Origin: an uncultured Eubacteriales bacterium | GTDB lineage: Bacteria; Bacillota; Clostridia; Christensenellales; Aristaeellaceae | Direction: 5' to 3' | DNA: 53,681 nucleotides | Assembly (NCBI GenBank): GCA_902778995.1 | Contig: CACYZW010000009.1 | Span: 1 to 53,681 of the forward strand | Part shown: piece by piece, positions 1-9,151 of the stretch | Numbering within the stretch: the first letter of the stretch is position 1 | Layout of the letters: each line of letters starts with the position of its first letter | Notes under the pieces: model-generated | The model's input: the letters and a program-made list of their open reading frames with translations, nothing else | What the model was told of the DNA's origin: nothing | Databases searched by the model: none | Translations under genes and position numbers: made by a program

Positions 1-124
1 CATAGGCCCAGCGCTTGCCCTTTGCAAATGCTTCCTCCCGAAAGGGAACCGGCAGGAGCATGGCACAGGGAACCAGTTGAAGGGCAAAGCCGCAGAAGCT
101 GCGCAGGTACAATCCGACTGACAT
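1..124 (-). CDS. N-terminal fragment of a probable membrane sensor (GHKL-kinase-like), cut by the window edge
   Basis: Forty-one codons are visible, reading MSVGLYLRSFCGFALQ and then a hydrophobic stretch ending in a VPFREEAFAKGKRW-type segment. The pattern of an aromatic first helix followed by PFREE resembles the start of GHKL-domain sensor proteins of Clostridia, but no catalytic part is inside the window. The ATG is preceded by AAAGGG about ten bases upstream. The gene would run leftwards out of the window. The family assignment is a guess from this short piece; that it is a membrane-protein N-terminus is more secure. Confidence 0.45.
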   Translation of the reverse strand, partial: MSVGLYLRSFCGFALQLVPCAMLLPVPFREEAFAKGKRWAY

Positions 125-408
125 GACCGATTCGCCCTTTCTCTTATTTTCTTTCGCAGATTGAATATCCCCCAAATATATTATACAGTAGTTTAATCAA
201 TTATAGCGTACCAATCGTGCCAGAATCAATACCATTTGTGCCACGAGTCTTGAAAAATGATGCTTGCTGTCAAATAATGAAAAAAATAAAACGAGAGGAG
301 GATAACCTCGTCAAGAATCGACTGACCGCGTTGATGAGCAGGCGATAACTGATCGGTGAAGCGAAATCGGGTTCTGCCATTGTTGCATTTTTGAAGGTTC
401 TGAACAGC
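125..408. other. Intergenic stretch without a recognised gene
   Basis: The stretch lies between the leftward sensor gene and the repeat element before the S41-like gene. It is AT-rich around 160-290 and presumably holds the promoter of the sensor gene. No reading frame here has both a ribosome binding site and a plausible protein. Confidence 0.4.
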
Positions 409-520
409 TTTAGAGTCTGTTTCTAAATTCGGAAAGATGCACTTTCGGCGTCTTTGCCTGCATTTCTGCGTTGATTTCCCTTGACTTAGCCCCACTAAGC
501 CTGCGGAATGTATCTGCCTG
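409..520. repeat. Small dispersed repeat (MITE-like) before the S41-like gene
   Basis: The left end begins with TAGAGTCTGTTTC at 411. The centre holds a TTGACTTAGCCCCACTAAGCC hairpin-like core in which CTTAG and CTAAG-like arms face each other. A related core (TTGACTTGCCACCAGCAAGCC) sits in the 165-bp element at 33091-33255. I recall similar elements from other Clostridial genomes, but that was not checked. The right boundary is unclear and may reach into the first codons of the following gene. Confidence 0.45.
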
Positions 521-2428
521 TTGATGGTATTGGCGCTTTTCGCAAACCTTGGGTGCGGAGCCTTTGCGGAAGCCGCCGTGGATACCGCCCCCGCGCATCA
601 GATTGAGATGAAAGCCTATCCCTTCTTTCTCAGCACGAGTGACAAGCTCTGGAAAGAGGATTATCCTCTGTATTTTCTGGATGGCGCGGAGGATTTGCCC
701 TACACGGACGTGAGAGACTGGGTTGAGGCGATGAACTATGTCTTCCCGGAGCACAGTCCGGAAAGCTACAAGGACTTCAAGTTGACTGTCGAAGTCCAGG
801 AAGCCGAGAACACATTGGTCGTCTCCCGTGATGAGAACTTTACGATGACGTTTGATTTCAACGAGGGAATGATCTACTGGACGGATTATGTGGCGTTTTT
901 CCAGAAAACAGACGGAAACTATCTGGATATCACAGGCGTCCCGACAACGGATAAAGAGGGCCAACCGTTCCTTCTGAGCGTCGTCAACAGCCGGAACCGC
1001 TACGGGGAAATCACAGCCCTGAAGCTGAAGTATTACCTGATCGATATGGTCGCGCAGGATGGAAAGTATCTTGTTCCGATGCAGACGCTCTCCGATTTCT
1101 GCCTGACAACGATTTCATTCAATGCGTTCTTTAACGGACAGGGCATCTATATGACTTCCATCGGCTCGATGATCGATCCCAACACAAGCTTCATGATGGG
1201 CCTGATACTGGGCGGGATCATGACGCAGGAAGAAGTCGTTGATATCATGCAGAACAGTGAAGGCACGCTGGAAGAAAGATCTGCCCTGCTTATGGAGAGG
1301 ATCACGTCCACGGAAAGGGGAGCCAAATTCTTGGCCAAGTTTCAGGAAGATGCGGCCAAGTCCCTTTACACGCCGTATATGTCCGCGCCCAAGGCCAAAC
1401 GCAGCGACGCGCTTGTCGCTTACGGATACCGCGAGCTGTGCCTGATGCTCGATTCCTTCTATGGCCTGAAGGAATCGCACAATATCAGCAGCTTCAATTA
1501 TCTCTTCCTCGAGACCGGCATAGCGAACGGCCTGGCTGACCCCGATGCCACGAATGCGGACAACGCGATCGCCGAGCTGGTGAGCACCTGGCTGGATGAC
1601 GGTCATTCCTCCTTCAACGGCGTCTCTTATCTGGCGGAATCCAGCCCGGAATCCAGCCCCGGTTTCAGTTCCCTGGTCCGCCAGTCCCAGGGCAACTACG
1701 CCACAGCCGCCCGGAAGCAGTATCCCGAGGCTTCCGAGCACTATTATGAAGTGGGCAATACCGCCTATGTGACCTTTGACAACTTTACGATCTCAACCGA
1801 TGATGATGAAGATGATGTCGCGGATTATTACGATCTGGCGGAAAAAGGCGAGCTGCCGGATGATACCATTGGCATCATCGCCAAGGCGCATCAGCAGATC
1901 ACAAGGGAAAACAGCCCGATTCAAAACGTGGTGCTGGACCTGAGCTGCAACGGCGGCGGCGCGGCGGTCACCGCGGCCTTTACCCTGGGATGGTTCCTCG
2001 GCGACGCGCAGGTTTCCGTTCGGAATACCTTCACCAACTCCGAATCCACCATGGTATACCGTGCCGACGTAAACCTGGACCACGAGTTTGATGAGAAGGA
2101 CACCCTGGCAGGCCGGGGCCTGAATCTCTACTGTCTGACCTCTCCCGCTTCTTTCTCCTGCGGCAATCTGGTCCCGTGGGCCTTTAAGGAAGACGGACGG
2201 GTGACGCTGCTCGGCAAGGTCACCGGCGGCGGCGCCTGTGTCGTATTCAACCGGGCCAGCGCGTGGGGAACTTCGTTCCAGATTTCCGGACCGATGCGGC
2301 TTTCCTTTGTAAAGAACGGCTCGTATTACGACGTGGATCGGGGTGTGGAGCCGGACCATATCATCGACAGTTACGACCATTTCTATAACAGGGAACTGCT
2401 GACCGACTACATCAACAGTCTGTACTGA
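521..2428 (+). CDS. S41-family (C-terminal processing protease-like) secreted protein
   Basis: The C-terminal 250 residues look like an S41 (tail-specific/Ctp) peptidase core. VVLDLSCNGGG (about residue 470) is the strand and glycine turn typical of the fold, SPASFSCGN (about 545) carries the expected nucleophile serine, and GKVTGGG follows about 25 residues later with the likely general-base lysine. The N-terminal half has no recognised domain. The first 17 residues (MMVLALFANLGCGAFAEA) read as the hydrophobic core of a signal peptide without its positively charged head. The reading frame opens just after a dispersed repeat, so the original start may have been replaced. Start is TTG at 521 or ATG at 524; neither has a clear Shine-Dalgarno site. 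A strong terminator follows. Confidence 0.75.
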   Translation: MMVLALFANLGCGAFAEAAVDTAPAHQIEMKAYPFFLSTSDKLWKEDYPLYFLDGAEDLPYTDVRDWVEAMNYVFPEHSPESYKDFKLTVEVQEAENTLVVSRDENFTMTFDFNEGMIYWTDYVAFFQKTDGNYLDITGVPTTDKEGQPFLLSVVNSRNRYGEITALKLKYYLIDMVAQDGKYLVPMQTLSDFCLTTISFNAFFNGQGIYMTSIGSMIDPNTSFMMGLILGGIMTQEEVVDIMQNSEGTLEERSALLMERITSTERGAKFLAKFQEDAAKSLYTPYMSAPKAKRSDALVAYGYRELCLMLDSFYGLKESHNISSFNYLFLETGIANGLADPDATNADNAIAELVSTWLDDGHSSFNGVSYLAESSPESSPGFSSLVRQSQGNYATAARKQYPEASEHYYEVGNTAYVTFDNFTISTDDDEDDVADYYDLAEKGELPDDTIGIIAKAHQQITRENSPIQNVVLDLSCNGGGAAVTAAFTLGWFLGDAQVSVRNTFTNSESTMVYRADVNLDHEFDEKDTLAGRGLNLYCLTSPASFSCGNLVPWAFKEDGRVTLLGKVTGGGACVVFNRASAWGTSFQISGPMRLSFVKNGSYYDVDRGVEPDHIIDSYDHFYNRELLTDYINSLY

Positions 2429-2468
2429 TTTTTACAAAGGCTGTAATAGTCAACAATCCCATAACGAC

Positions 2469-2520
2469 CACACGATGCACCCGGCATATTGGTTGCCGGG
2501 TGCATCGTGTGTTTGTATTC
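2469..2520 (+). terminator. Rho-independent terminator after the S41-like gene
   Basis: A perfect 18-bp inverted repeat (2469-2486 with 2494-2511) encloses a 7-base loop and is followed by TTTGTATT. It lies 40 bases after the stop codon. Confidence 0.85.
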
Positions 2521-2689
2521 CTGTTGATTGCGCATTATTTGGCACTTTAGTGCAGGTATTACGGAATGTTGTGGGATCAAAACTCCCTCCATCAGCCTTC
2601 GGGAAGCTGTCTTGGTGGGAGAACGCCCAGACCAGCGGCAGGGACAGGAGCAGGGTCAGAATCGCAACCAAACAGGAGGCGGGAAAGGC

Positions 2690-2719
2690 TTGTATTATGG
2701 CGGCTCTCTGGTGTATAAT
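2690..2719 (+). promoter_or_regulatory. Probable promoter of the MscS gene
   Basis: TTGTAT at 2690-2695 and TATAAT at 2714-2719 are separated by 18 bp. The rest of the 440-base gap between the S41-like gene and the channel gene (2520-2689) shows no gene. A degenerate copy of one end of the 33.1-kb repeat (GATCATGCGGTATTTCC) lies at about 2806-2823. Confidence 0.5.
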
Positions 2720-2869
2720 AGTACAGGATTCACAATGGGTACGATTTCATGAAGTGACTGACATCGGAGCGCATCCGGTTGAAATTCATCTCGCTTTGCA
2801 CGGTTCGATCATGCGGTATTTCCATATGCGATATTGTTCAACATGGCATCAGAGGCAGGAGACAAAACC

Positions 2870-3781
2870 ATGATTTTTGAGTTTGGGGCGCTGGCCGAGG
2901 AGAACGCGTCACCGGTTCAAGGCGTGGTGGATGAGATGGGCGACATCATCGAGCACGCCGGTGACCGGGCGGGGAATCTGCTGTCCAACCTGCCCATGAT
3001 GACCACAAGGCTACTGATGGCGGCGCTGGTCATATTCTTGGGCGTCATCATCATTCGCATCGGCAGGCGGATGATATCCTCCATTGTGCGCATGCGCAGT
3101 CAAAAGGGCGTGCACACCGTGCAACAGGTCAGCACCATCAAATCGCTGGCGACCAGCGTATTCAATTACATCATGTATTTCATCATTGTGACGGTGGTGC
3201 TGAGCATCCTCGGCGTCAACGTTACGTCGATACTGGCGGTGGCCGGGGTCGGCGGTATCGCCATCAGCTTCGGCGCACAGACGCTGGTCAAGGACATCAT
3301 TTCAGGCATGTTCATCTGGATGGAGGGCAGCATCACCGTGGGCGACGTGGTGAACATCAACAACCTTTCCGGCGTCGTGGAATCCATAGCCATCCGCACC
3401 ACCGTGGTTCGGGACTACAACGGCAATATATACGTGATTCCAAACGGCGACATCCGCACCATTACCAACATGAGCCGGGATTTCAAGCGGGCCATCGTGG
3501 ACGTGCGCTGTCCCTACGAAGAGGATCAGGCCAGAATTGTCGGAATCCTGGAGGAAGAGATGGAAAAGGCCGGGGAGGAGATCGACGGCCTGACCAGCAT
3601 ACCCGAGGTGATGAGCATACTGTCCTTCGATGCGGACGCCGTGGTGGTGCGCATCGCGGTACAGTGTCCTGTGGGCCAGCACTGGCGCATCGAGCGCGAT
3701 TTGCGCACCCGGGTGAAGGCGCGATTCGACAAGGAAGGCATAGTGATGCCCCACTATCAAAAGGTTATATTAAACAAATAA
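2870..3781 (+). CDS. mscS: Small-conductance mechanosensitive channel (MscS family)
   Basis: This is a membrane channel that opens under membrane tension and releases solutes during hypo-osmotic shock. Three hydrophobic segments lie at about residues 45-65, 90-117 and 119-145. The last is the glycine/alanine-rich pore helix with AGVGGIAISFGAQTLVKD, the best-conserved MscS signature, followed by GMFIWMEGSITVGDVV of the beta domain. The C-terminal part fits the cytosolic vestibule. The length of 303 residues is usual for the short MscS class. ATG 2870 is chosen because AGGAG lies 9 bases upstream; an upstream TTG at 2834 has no such site. The gene appears to be transcribed alone. Confidence 0.9.
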   Translation: MIFEFGALAEENASPVQGVVDEMGDIIEHAGDRAGNLLSNLPMMTTRLLMAALVIFLGVIIIRIGRRMISSIVRMRSQKGVHTVQQVSTIKSLATSVFNYIMYFIIVTVVLSILGVNVTSILAVAGVGGIAISFGAQTLVKDIISGMFIWMEGSITVGDVVNINNLSGVVESIAIRTTVVRDYNGNIYVIPNGDIRTITNMSRDFKRAIVDVRCPYEEDQARIVGILEEEMEKAGEEIDGLTSIPEVMSILSFDADAVVVRIAVQCPVGQHWRIERDLRTRVKARFDKEGIVMPHYQKVILNK

Positions 3782-3785
3782 TGAC

Positions 3786-3814
3786 TTGCATTATAAACAA
3801 TTGTCCAGTATACT
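3786..3814 (+). promoter_or_regulatory. Promoter of the LacI-family gene
   Basis: TTGCAT (3786-3791) and TATACT (3809-3814) have a 17-bp spacer, 39 bases before the GTG start codon. It lies directly after the mscS stop, so the regulator has its own transcription start. Confidence 0.65.
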
Positions 3815-3852
3815 GAATATATTACAATCATCGTCGCTGGGAGGCGAGGTCT

Positions 3853-4866
3853 GTGGCCGTTACCATTGGAAACATCGCTCAAAAATGCGGCTTGCCGGAA
3901 GCTGTGGTAGAGCGAATCCTGAGCTCGAACGACGGTATAGACTTTTCGATTCAAAGGAACGTGCTGGATCTGGCGTGTGAGATGGGCTATGTGCCGGATG
4001 CTTCACACATCAAAAAGCAAAGCCGGAATATCGGCGTGCTGTTTGCCGACGAAAGCTTCAACGGGCTGACCCATCCATTCTTCGCGTCGCTGCTGAACGC
4101 ATTCAAGACGGAGGTTGAGAACGATAATTACGATCTTACCTTCATCAATCACAGCGTGGGCGGGGATGGTTCCGGTTTTGTAGACTATTGCCGCTACAGG
4201 AATCTGGACGGCGTTCTGCTGGCCTGCGTCGATTTCTATTCCAGGCCGATAAAGCAGCTGCTGGACAGCGAAATTCCCTGTGTGTCGGTGGACAATCCCT
4301 GGCCGAAGCAATCCTGCGTATTGTCGGACAATCGCAGCGGCATGAAGCTGCTGGTGGATTATGCCGTATCGATGGGCCACAGCCGCATCGCGTTCGTCAG
4401 CGGACAGCGCAATTCAGAGGTCACAGAGACGCGCAGGGAGGAATACCTGCAGTCGATGGCAGCCCACAAGCTGAAAGTGCTCGAGGGTTATCTGTCCGAG
4501 GCTGTGTATTCCGACAACCAGGTGGTCTACGAGCATGTGAAGAAGCTGTTGGATCGCAAAGACCGTCCCACTTGCATATTGCTGCCAAACGATGCCGCGC
4601 TGTTCGGCGCGCAGGAGGCTGTTCGGGAACAGGACCTGCGCATTCCGGCGGATATCTCTCTGGCGGGATATGACGGTATTCCGCTGACGCAGACATTGCG
4701 CCCCCAGCTGACCACCATTCACCAGAAGAGCGAGGAGATGGGCAGGAAAGCCGCTGAACTATTGCTCGGCAGGCTGAAGCACCCGGACGGGCCTTTAGAA
4801 GAGATGGTCACCATACCCGTCGAATTGATCAAGGGCTCGACCATCGGCTGGTGTGACGTCTGGTAA
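3853..4866 (+). CDS. LacI/GalR-family transcriptional regulator
   Basis: A DNA-binding repressor or activator controlled by a small ligand, probably a sugar. The first 50 residues (VTIGNIAQKCGLPEAVVERILS...NVLDLACEMGYVPD) are the LacI helix-turn-helix and hinge, though the usual second-helix sequence is degenerate. From about residue 58 (NIGVLFADES) to the end is a periplasmic-binding-protein-like sensor domain, with FVSGQRNSEVTETRREEY and a C-terminal AGYDGIPLTQTLRPQLTTIHQ signature. The start is GTG at 3853 behind GGGAGG. No adjacent sugar operon is present, so its regulon and ligand are unknown; autoregulation is possible. Confidence 0.88.
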   Translation: MAVTIGNIAQKCGLPEAVVERILSSNDGIDFSIQRNVLDLACEMGYVPDASHIKKQSRNIGVLFADESFNGLTHPFFASLLNAFKTEVENDNYDLTFINHSVGGDGSGFVDYCRYRNLDGVLLACVDFYSRPIKQLLDSEIPCVSVDNPWPKQSCVLSDNRSGMKLLVDYAVSMGHSRIAFVSGQRNSEVTETRREEYLQSMAAHKLKVLEGYLSEAVYSDNQVVYEHVKKLLDRKDRPTCILLPNDAALFGAQEAVREQDLRIPADISLAGYDGIPLTQTLRPQLTTIHQKSEEMGRKAAELLLGRLKHPDGPLEEMVTIPVELIKGSTIGWCDVW

Positions 4867-4874
4867 CTGGATTT

Positions 4875-4918
4875 ATGTCAAAGGGGTTGCCTCACTTTTG
4901 AGACAGCCCCTTTGACAT
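4875..4918. terminator. Bidirectional terminator between the LacI-type gene and murI
   Basis: Perfect 12-bp arms (4875-4886 and 4907-4918) surround an inner partial stem containing TTTTGAGACAGCC. It sits between two convergent genes. The same TTTTGAGACAGCC word recurs at 30887-30899. Confidence 0.8.
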
Positions 4919-4931
4919 GGGAAACGGATGA

Positions 4932-5723
4932 TCAGTCCAGCTCGCGCATCAGCCGCCGCATCAGCGCGACGGCTTCGTCTCCGGCGGAGCTCTGGTATTC
5001 CACGCTGCCGGGGGTATCGTACGAGCGAAGTCCGTTTACATCCAGCAGGTACTTGAGGCGGTTGGCTGTACCGTTCAGGCCGTCGAAGATACCGGCCCGG
5101 GGGAAGATGCCCTGGACCGCATCGCGGAGAAAGGGGTAGTGGGTACAGCCCAGCACGACGGCGTCGACCTGCATATCCCGATAGGGGCTCAGCAGGGTCT
5201 CCAGCCTGCTTTGGGCCTCGGGCGAGCGCGCCATGCCGGATTCCACCAGCTCCACCAGGCCCTTGCCGACGACGGTGATCGCGTCGTTGCCATAGAGATT
5301 CATCAGGCGCTCGAATTTTTGAAGCCGCAGCGTGGCGTCGGTGGCCAGCACGATCACCTTGCCGCCGTGGCGGGCGTAGTGCGCGGGCTTCAGCGCCGGC
5401 TCCATGCCGACGATGGGCAATTCGGGATGCGCCGCACGGACGATTTCCGCATAGGCGGAGGTGGCGGTATTGCAGGCGATGACGATGGCCTTGACATCCC
5501 TTGCAAGCAGCCGATCGATGCCTGCGGCGCACAGCGCGCGAATTTCCTCCAGCGAACGGGGCCCGTAGGGCGCATGCAGGTTGTCGCCATAGAATAAAAA
5601 ATGCTCGTTGGGCAGCAACCGCCGCGCCTCGTGCAGCACGCTGATGCCACCTACGCCGGAATCGAAAAAGCCAATCAGGTCATTCATGGTGTTTGAAGCT
5701 CCCATCGATATCGATGCTTCCAT
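4932..5723 (-). CDS. murI: Glutamate racemase
   Basis: Cofactor-independent interconversion of L- and D-glutamate, supplying D-Glu for the peptidoglycan stem peptide in the cytoplasm. IGFFDSGVGG near the N-terminus carries the conserved Asp-Ser. The two catalytic cysteines are in ACNTAT (about residue 84) and GCTHYP (about residue 192), and YGDN and PYG motifs are present. The length of about 263 residues is normal for the family. The start chosen (5723) has AAAGG seven bases upstream; an internal Met 12 codons later is also possible. The gene is convergent with the LacI-type gene and divergent from clpB. Confidence 0.95.
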   Translation of the reverse strand: MEASISMGASNTMNDLIGFFDSGVGGISVLHEARRLLPNEHFLFYGDNLHAPYGPRSLEEIRALCAAGIDRLLARDVKAIVIACNTATSAYAEIVRAAHPELPIVGMEPALKPAHYARHGGKVIVLATDATLRLQKFERLMNLYGNDAITVVGKGLVELVESGMARSPEAQSRLETLLSPYRDMQVDAVVLGCTHYPFLRDAVQGIFPRAGIFDGLNGTANRLKYLLDVNGLRSYDTPGSVEYQSSAGDEAVALMRRLMRELD

Positions 5724-5814
5724 TATAATGCCTTTCAGATTCAAATGCAAGGACTATGACGCCTCGCAGACGGATCATCCGATTTGTTAAGTTTATGATA
5801 CATGCCAAAAACTA

Positions 5815-5859
5815 TTGACAAATCTGCGGGATGGGTTATAATAGTCAAAGAAAGTCAAA
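5815..5859 (+). promoter_or_regulatory. clpB promoter with CtsR operator
   Basis: TTGACA (5815-5820) and TATAAT (5837-5842) are spaced by 16 bp. Immediately downstream, over the expected transcription start, is AGTCAAA-GAA-AGTCAAA (5843-5859), a complete match to the tandem heptad recognised by CtsR, the class III heat-shock repressor of Gram-positive bacteria. clpB is therefore expected to be repressed by CtsR and induced by heat or protein damage. ctsR itself is not in the window. Confidence 0.88.
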
Positions 5860-5899
5860 TGACTTCTGAAGAATATCAACCCTGAAAGGGGGCACAAAT

Positions 5900-8539
5900 A
5901 TGAACGCAGAAAAATTCACCCATAAATCCATGGAAGCCATCCAGGAGGCGCAGCGCTGCGCCATCCGCAATCAGAACATGCAGATCGACCAGCAGCATTT
6001 GCTCTATGCGATGCTGAACCAGGAGGGCGGGATCGCCACCCAGATTCTGAAAAAGGCCAAGATCGATACCAAGCGCATGGCCAGCGCCTGCGATCGGGAG
6101 ATTCAGCGCATTCCCAGGGTGTCCGGCCCTGGCCGGGAGATGGACAAGGTCTACGTCTCCCAGTCCGTGGACGCCGCGCTGACCGAAGCGGAGCAGCAGG
6201 CCCAGTACATGAAGGACGAATTTATCTCCGTGGAGCACATCCTGCTGGGCATCATCGAAAAGCCCAACGGCGCTGTGCGAAGCATATTCAGCGAGTTCGG
6301 CCTGACCAAGGAAGCCTTCCTGGACGCCATGCAGAAGGTGCGCGGCAACACCCGCGTGACCAGCGAAAACCCGGAGGACACCTACGACGCCCTGCTCAAG
6401 TACGGCATCGACCTGACGCAGAAGGCGCGGACCGAAAAAATGGATGAGAAGCTCGACCCTGTCATCGGCCGCGACGACGAGATCCGCAACGTCATCCGCA
6501 TACTGTCCAGAAAGACCAAGAACAACCCCGTGCTGATCGGCGAGCCCGGCGTGGGCAAGACGGCCATCGCGGAGGGCCTGGCCCAGCGCATCGTGCAGGA
6601 GGATGTACCCGCCCGCTTGAAGGACTGCCAGCTGGTGGCCCTGGACATGGGTGCGCTGATCGCCGGCGCGAAGTTCCGCGGCGAGTTTGAGGAGCGCCTG
6701 AAGAGCGTGCTGGAGGAGGTCAAGAAGAGCGAGGGCAAGGTCATACTGTTCATCGACGAGCTGCACAACATCGTCGGCGCGGGCAAGGCCGAGGGCAGCA
6801 TGGACGCCGGCAACCTGTTGAAGCCGATGCTGGCCAGGGGCGAGCTGCACTGCGTGGGCGCGACGACCATCGACGAGTATCGCAAGTACATCGAGAAGGA
6901 TCCCGCCCTGGAGCGCCGCTTCCAGACCGTCATGGTGGACGAGCCCACGGTGGAAGACACCATTTCCATATTGCGCGGCCTGCGGGAGCGCTATGAGGTT
7001 TTCCACGGCGTGAAGATCGCCGACCAGGCGCTGATCAGCGCGGCGCGGCTGTCGGATCGCTACATTACCGACCGCTTCCTGCCCGACAAGGCCATCGACC
7101 TGGTGGACGAGGCCTGCGCCATGATCCGCACCGAGATCGACTCCATGCCCCAGGAGATGGACAGCATCGCCCGTGAGATCAAACAGAAGGAGACCGAGGA
7201 GGTCGCGTTGTCCCAAGAGGGCGAGGCTTCCCGGCATGAGCTGGAGCGCGTGCAGGGCGAATTGAAGGTTCTGCGCGAGAAATTCAGCGGCATGAAGGCA
7301 CAGTGGGAGAGCGAAAAGGCGAAGATCACGGAGGTTCAGAAGCTGCGCGAGGAAATCGAGCAGATGAACGCCGACATCGAGAAGGCCCAGCGTGAATACG
7401 ACCTGAACCGGGCCGCAGAGCTGCAATACGGCAAGCTGCCCCAGTTGAAGGCGGAGCTGGCCGAGGCCGAGCGGCAGATGGAGGTAAGCAAGGGCAAGAC
7501 CCTGCTGCACGACCGCGTGACCGAGGACGAGATCGCCCGAATCGTGTCCCGGTGGACGGGCATCCCCGTGACCAAGCTGGTGGAGAGCGAGCGCAGCAAG
7601 CTGCTGCACCTGGACGAGGTGCTGCACGAGCGTGTGGTGGGCCAGGACGAGGCCGTTCAGAAGGTGGCGGAGGCCATACTGCGCTCCCGCGCGGGCATTC
7701 AGGACCCGAACCGGCCCATCGGTTCGTTCCTGTTCCTGGGCCCCACCGGCGTCGGCAAGACCGAGCTGGCCAAGACGCTGGCGCAGGCGCTGTTCGACGA
7801 CGAGAAGAACCTGATCCGCATCGACATGACCGAGTACATGGAGAAGTTCTCCGTGTCCCGCCTGATCGGAGCGCCTCCCGGATATGTGGGCTACGACGAG
7901 GGCGGCCAGCTGACCGAGGCCGTGCGCCGCAAGCCCTACAGCGTGGTGCTTTTCGACGAGGTGGAAAAGGCCCATCCGGATGTGTTCAACATACTGCTGC
8001 AGGTGCTGGACGACGGGCGAATCACCGATTCCCAGGGCCGCACGGTGGACTTCAAGAACACCATCATCATCCTGACCAGCAACCTGGGCAGCCAGATCAT
8101 ACAGCAGGGCATCGATGCCGACGGTCATCTGACCGACGAGGCCCGCAAGGAGACCGAGGCGCTCCTGAAGACCCAGTTCAGGCCTGAATTCCTGAACCGG
8201 CTGGACGAGATCGTCATCTACACGCCGCTGACCCGCGACCAGATCGTGGAAATCATGCACCTGATGATCAAGGGGCTCGACCGCAGGCTGGCGGATCGCC
8301 GCCTGAAGGTGCAGCTGACGCCCGCCGCCGAGCAATGGGTGGTGGACAACGGCTACGATTCCGTGTACGGCGCGCGCCCGCTGAAGCGGTTCATACAACG
8401 CGCGGTGGAGACACCCATTGCGAAGCTGCTGATCGAGCGGGACCTGCCCGAGGATACGGTCATCATCGTGGACGTGGAAAACGACGAGGTGGTGCTGAAA
8501 ACCCGGGAGGCCGCGTTGGAAGCCGACGAGATAAATTAA
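5900..8539 (+). CDS. clpB: ATP-dependent disaggregase ClpB
   Basis: A hexameric AAA+ chaperone that pulls polypeptides out of aggregates, together with DnaK. The order is Clp_N repeats (residues 1-150), first AAA+ module with Walker A GEPGVGKT (about 214), a coiled-coil middle domain rich in Glu, Lys and Gln (about 400-530), second AAA+ module with GPTGVGKT (about 614), and a C-terminal ClpB small domain. The long middle domain and the absence of an IGF ClpP-binding loop favour ClpB over ClpC or ClpA. The length of 879 residues is standard. GGGGG lies 8 bases before the ATG. A CtsR operator controls the promoter. Confidence 0.97.
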   Translation: MNAEKFTHKSMEAIQEAQRCAIRNQNMQIDQQHLLYAMLNQEGGIATQILKKAKIDTKRMASACDREIQRIPRVSGPGREMDKVYVSQSVDAALTEAEQQAQYMKDEFISVEHILLGIIEKPNGAVRSIFSEFGLTKEAFLDAMQKVRGNTRVTSENPEDTYDALLKYGIDLTQKARTEKMDEKLDPVIGRDDEIRNVIRILSRKTKNNPVLIGEPGVGKTAIAEGLAQRIVQEDVPARLKDCQLVALDMGALIAGAKFRGEFEERLKSVLEEVKKSEGKVILFIDELHNIVGAGKAEGSMDAGNLLKPMLARGELHCVGATTIDEYRKYIEKDPALERRFQTVMVDEPTVEDTISILRGLRERYEVFHGVKIADQALISAARLSDRYITDRFLPDKAIDLVDEACAMIRTEIDSMPQEMDSIAREIKQKETEEVALSQEGEASRHELERVQGELKVLREKFSGMKAQWESEKAKITEVQKLREEIEQMNADIEKAQREYDLNRAAELQYGKLPQLKAELAEAERQMEVSKGKTLLHDRVTEDEIARIVSRWTGIPVTKLVESERSKLLHLDEVLHERVVGQDEAVQKVAEAILRSRAGIQDPNRPIGSFLFLGPTGVGKTELAKTLAQALFDDEKNLIRIDMTEYMEKFSVSRLIGAPPGYVGYDEGGQLTEAVRRKPYSVVLFDEVEKAHPDVFNILLQVLDDGRITDSQGRTVDFKNTIIILTSNLGSQIIQQGIDADGHLTDEARKETEALLKTQFRPEFLNRLDEIVIYTPLTRDQIVEIMHLMIKGLDRRLADRRLKVQLTPAAEQWVVDNGYDSVYGARPLKRFIQRAVETPIAKLLIERDLPEDTVIIVDVENDEVVLKTREAALEADEIN

Positions 8540-8561
8540 CATGTGAAAGGCTGATCTGTTC

Positions 8562-9077
8562 ATGCGCATAACCACCGAAAGGCTGACGCTTGAGCCGATC
8601 AGCCTTGATCATCTCCAGGCCACGTACCGCTATTCTTCGGATCCGGAAAACACCCGGCTGATGATGTTCCTGCCCTACGATTCCATCGAAGAGACGGAGG
8701 ATTATATCCGTCAATGCGTGGAGATGTGGGGCAATGAGGCCCCGGAGTTTCTGGAATTCGCCGTCATGCGCGGTGACGACCACATCGGCAGGGTCACCCT
8801 GTATCTGCTGGAGCCGGGACTCGGCGAGCTCGGCTGGATACTGGACAAGCGATACTGGGGCAACGGTTACGCCGCCGAGGCCATCCGGGCCGTGATGGAA
8901 TATGGCAGGCGCGAACGGGGGATAAGGCGCTTTATCGCCATGTGCGACAGTGAAAACGCCCCGTCCTACAGCCTGATGGAGCGCCTTGGCATGCGCTTTG
9001 TGGAGTGCACCGGCGGACGAAAAAACCGGTCCATGGACGGGGAACGGCAGGAACTGACCTATGAGATTTTTGTGTAG
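8562..9077 (+). CDS. GNAT-family N-acetyltransferase (RimJ/RimL type)
   Basis: A 171-residue acetyl-CoA-dependent acetyltransferase of the RimJ/RimL/[ribosomal-protein-alanine] branch. TERLTLEPISLDHL is the usual start of this family, and the acetyl-CoA-binding motif is around LGWILDKRYWGNGYAAEA (residues 95-112). NAPSYSLMERLGMRFVE near the C-terminus is the conserved helix and strand that ends the fold. The substrate cannot be told; members act on ribosomal protein N-termini, antibiotics or small amines. It lies 22 bases after clpB and probably shares its transcript, which would place it under CtsR control. Confidence 0.88.
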   Translation: MRITTERLTLEPISLDHLQATYRYSSDPENTRLMMFLPYDSIEETEDYIRQCVEMWGNEAPEFLEFAVMRGDDHIGRVTLYLLEPGLGELGWILDKRYWGNGYAAEAIRAVMEYGRRERGIRRFIAMCDSENAPSYSLMERLGMRFVECTGGRKNRSMDGERQELTYEIFV

Positions 9078-9109
9078 CGGCGACTGTAGCGGCGACGATC
9101 AGTCGCCGC
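9073..9109. repeat. REP-like palindrome with tandem half-unit
   Basis: The 12-base word TGTAGCGGCGAC occurs twice in tandem (9073-9084, 9085-9096). The second copy forms an 8-bp stem with GTCGCCGC (9102-9109) around the loop GATCA. The same 21-base core occurs inside a longer palindrome at 30841-30861. It may terminate both convergent acetyltransferase genes. Confidence 0.65.
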
Positions 9110-9151
9110 ACATACGCGAAAAATGGCGGCAGGTTGCCGCCGTTGAAGGGG

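Noticed and set aside
2450-2671. Minus-strand frame beginning with a signal-peptide-like stretch (VAILTLLLSLPLVWA)
   Set aside because: It runs through the terminator palindrome, and the only starts are TTG or GTG without a ribosome site. It may be a gene remnant but cannot be supported.
5876-8575. Long open frame (about 900 codons) on the minus strand opposite clpB
   Set aside because: It is the mirror of a GC-rich coding strand with strong third-position bias. The translation is low-complexity (His/Leu/Gly/Val-rich), has no domain, and clpB itself is certain.
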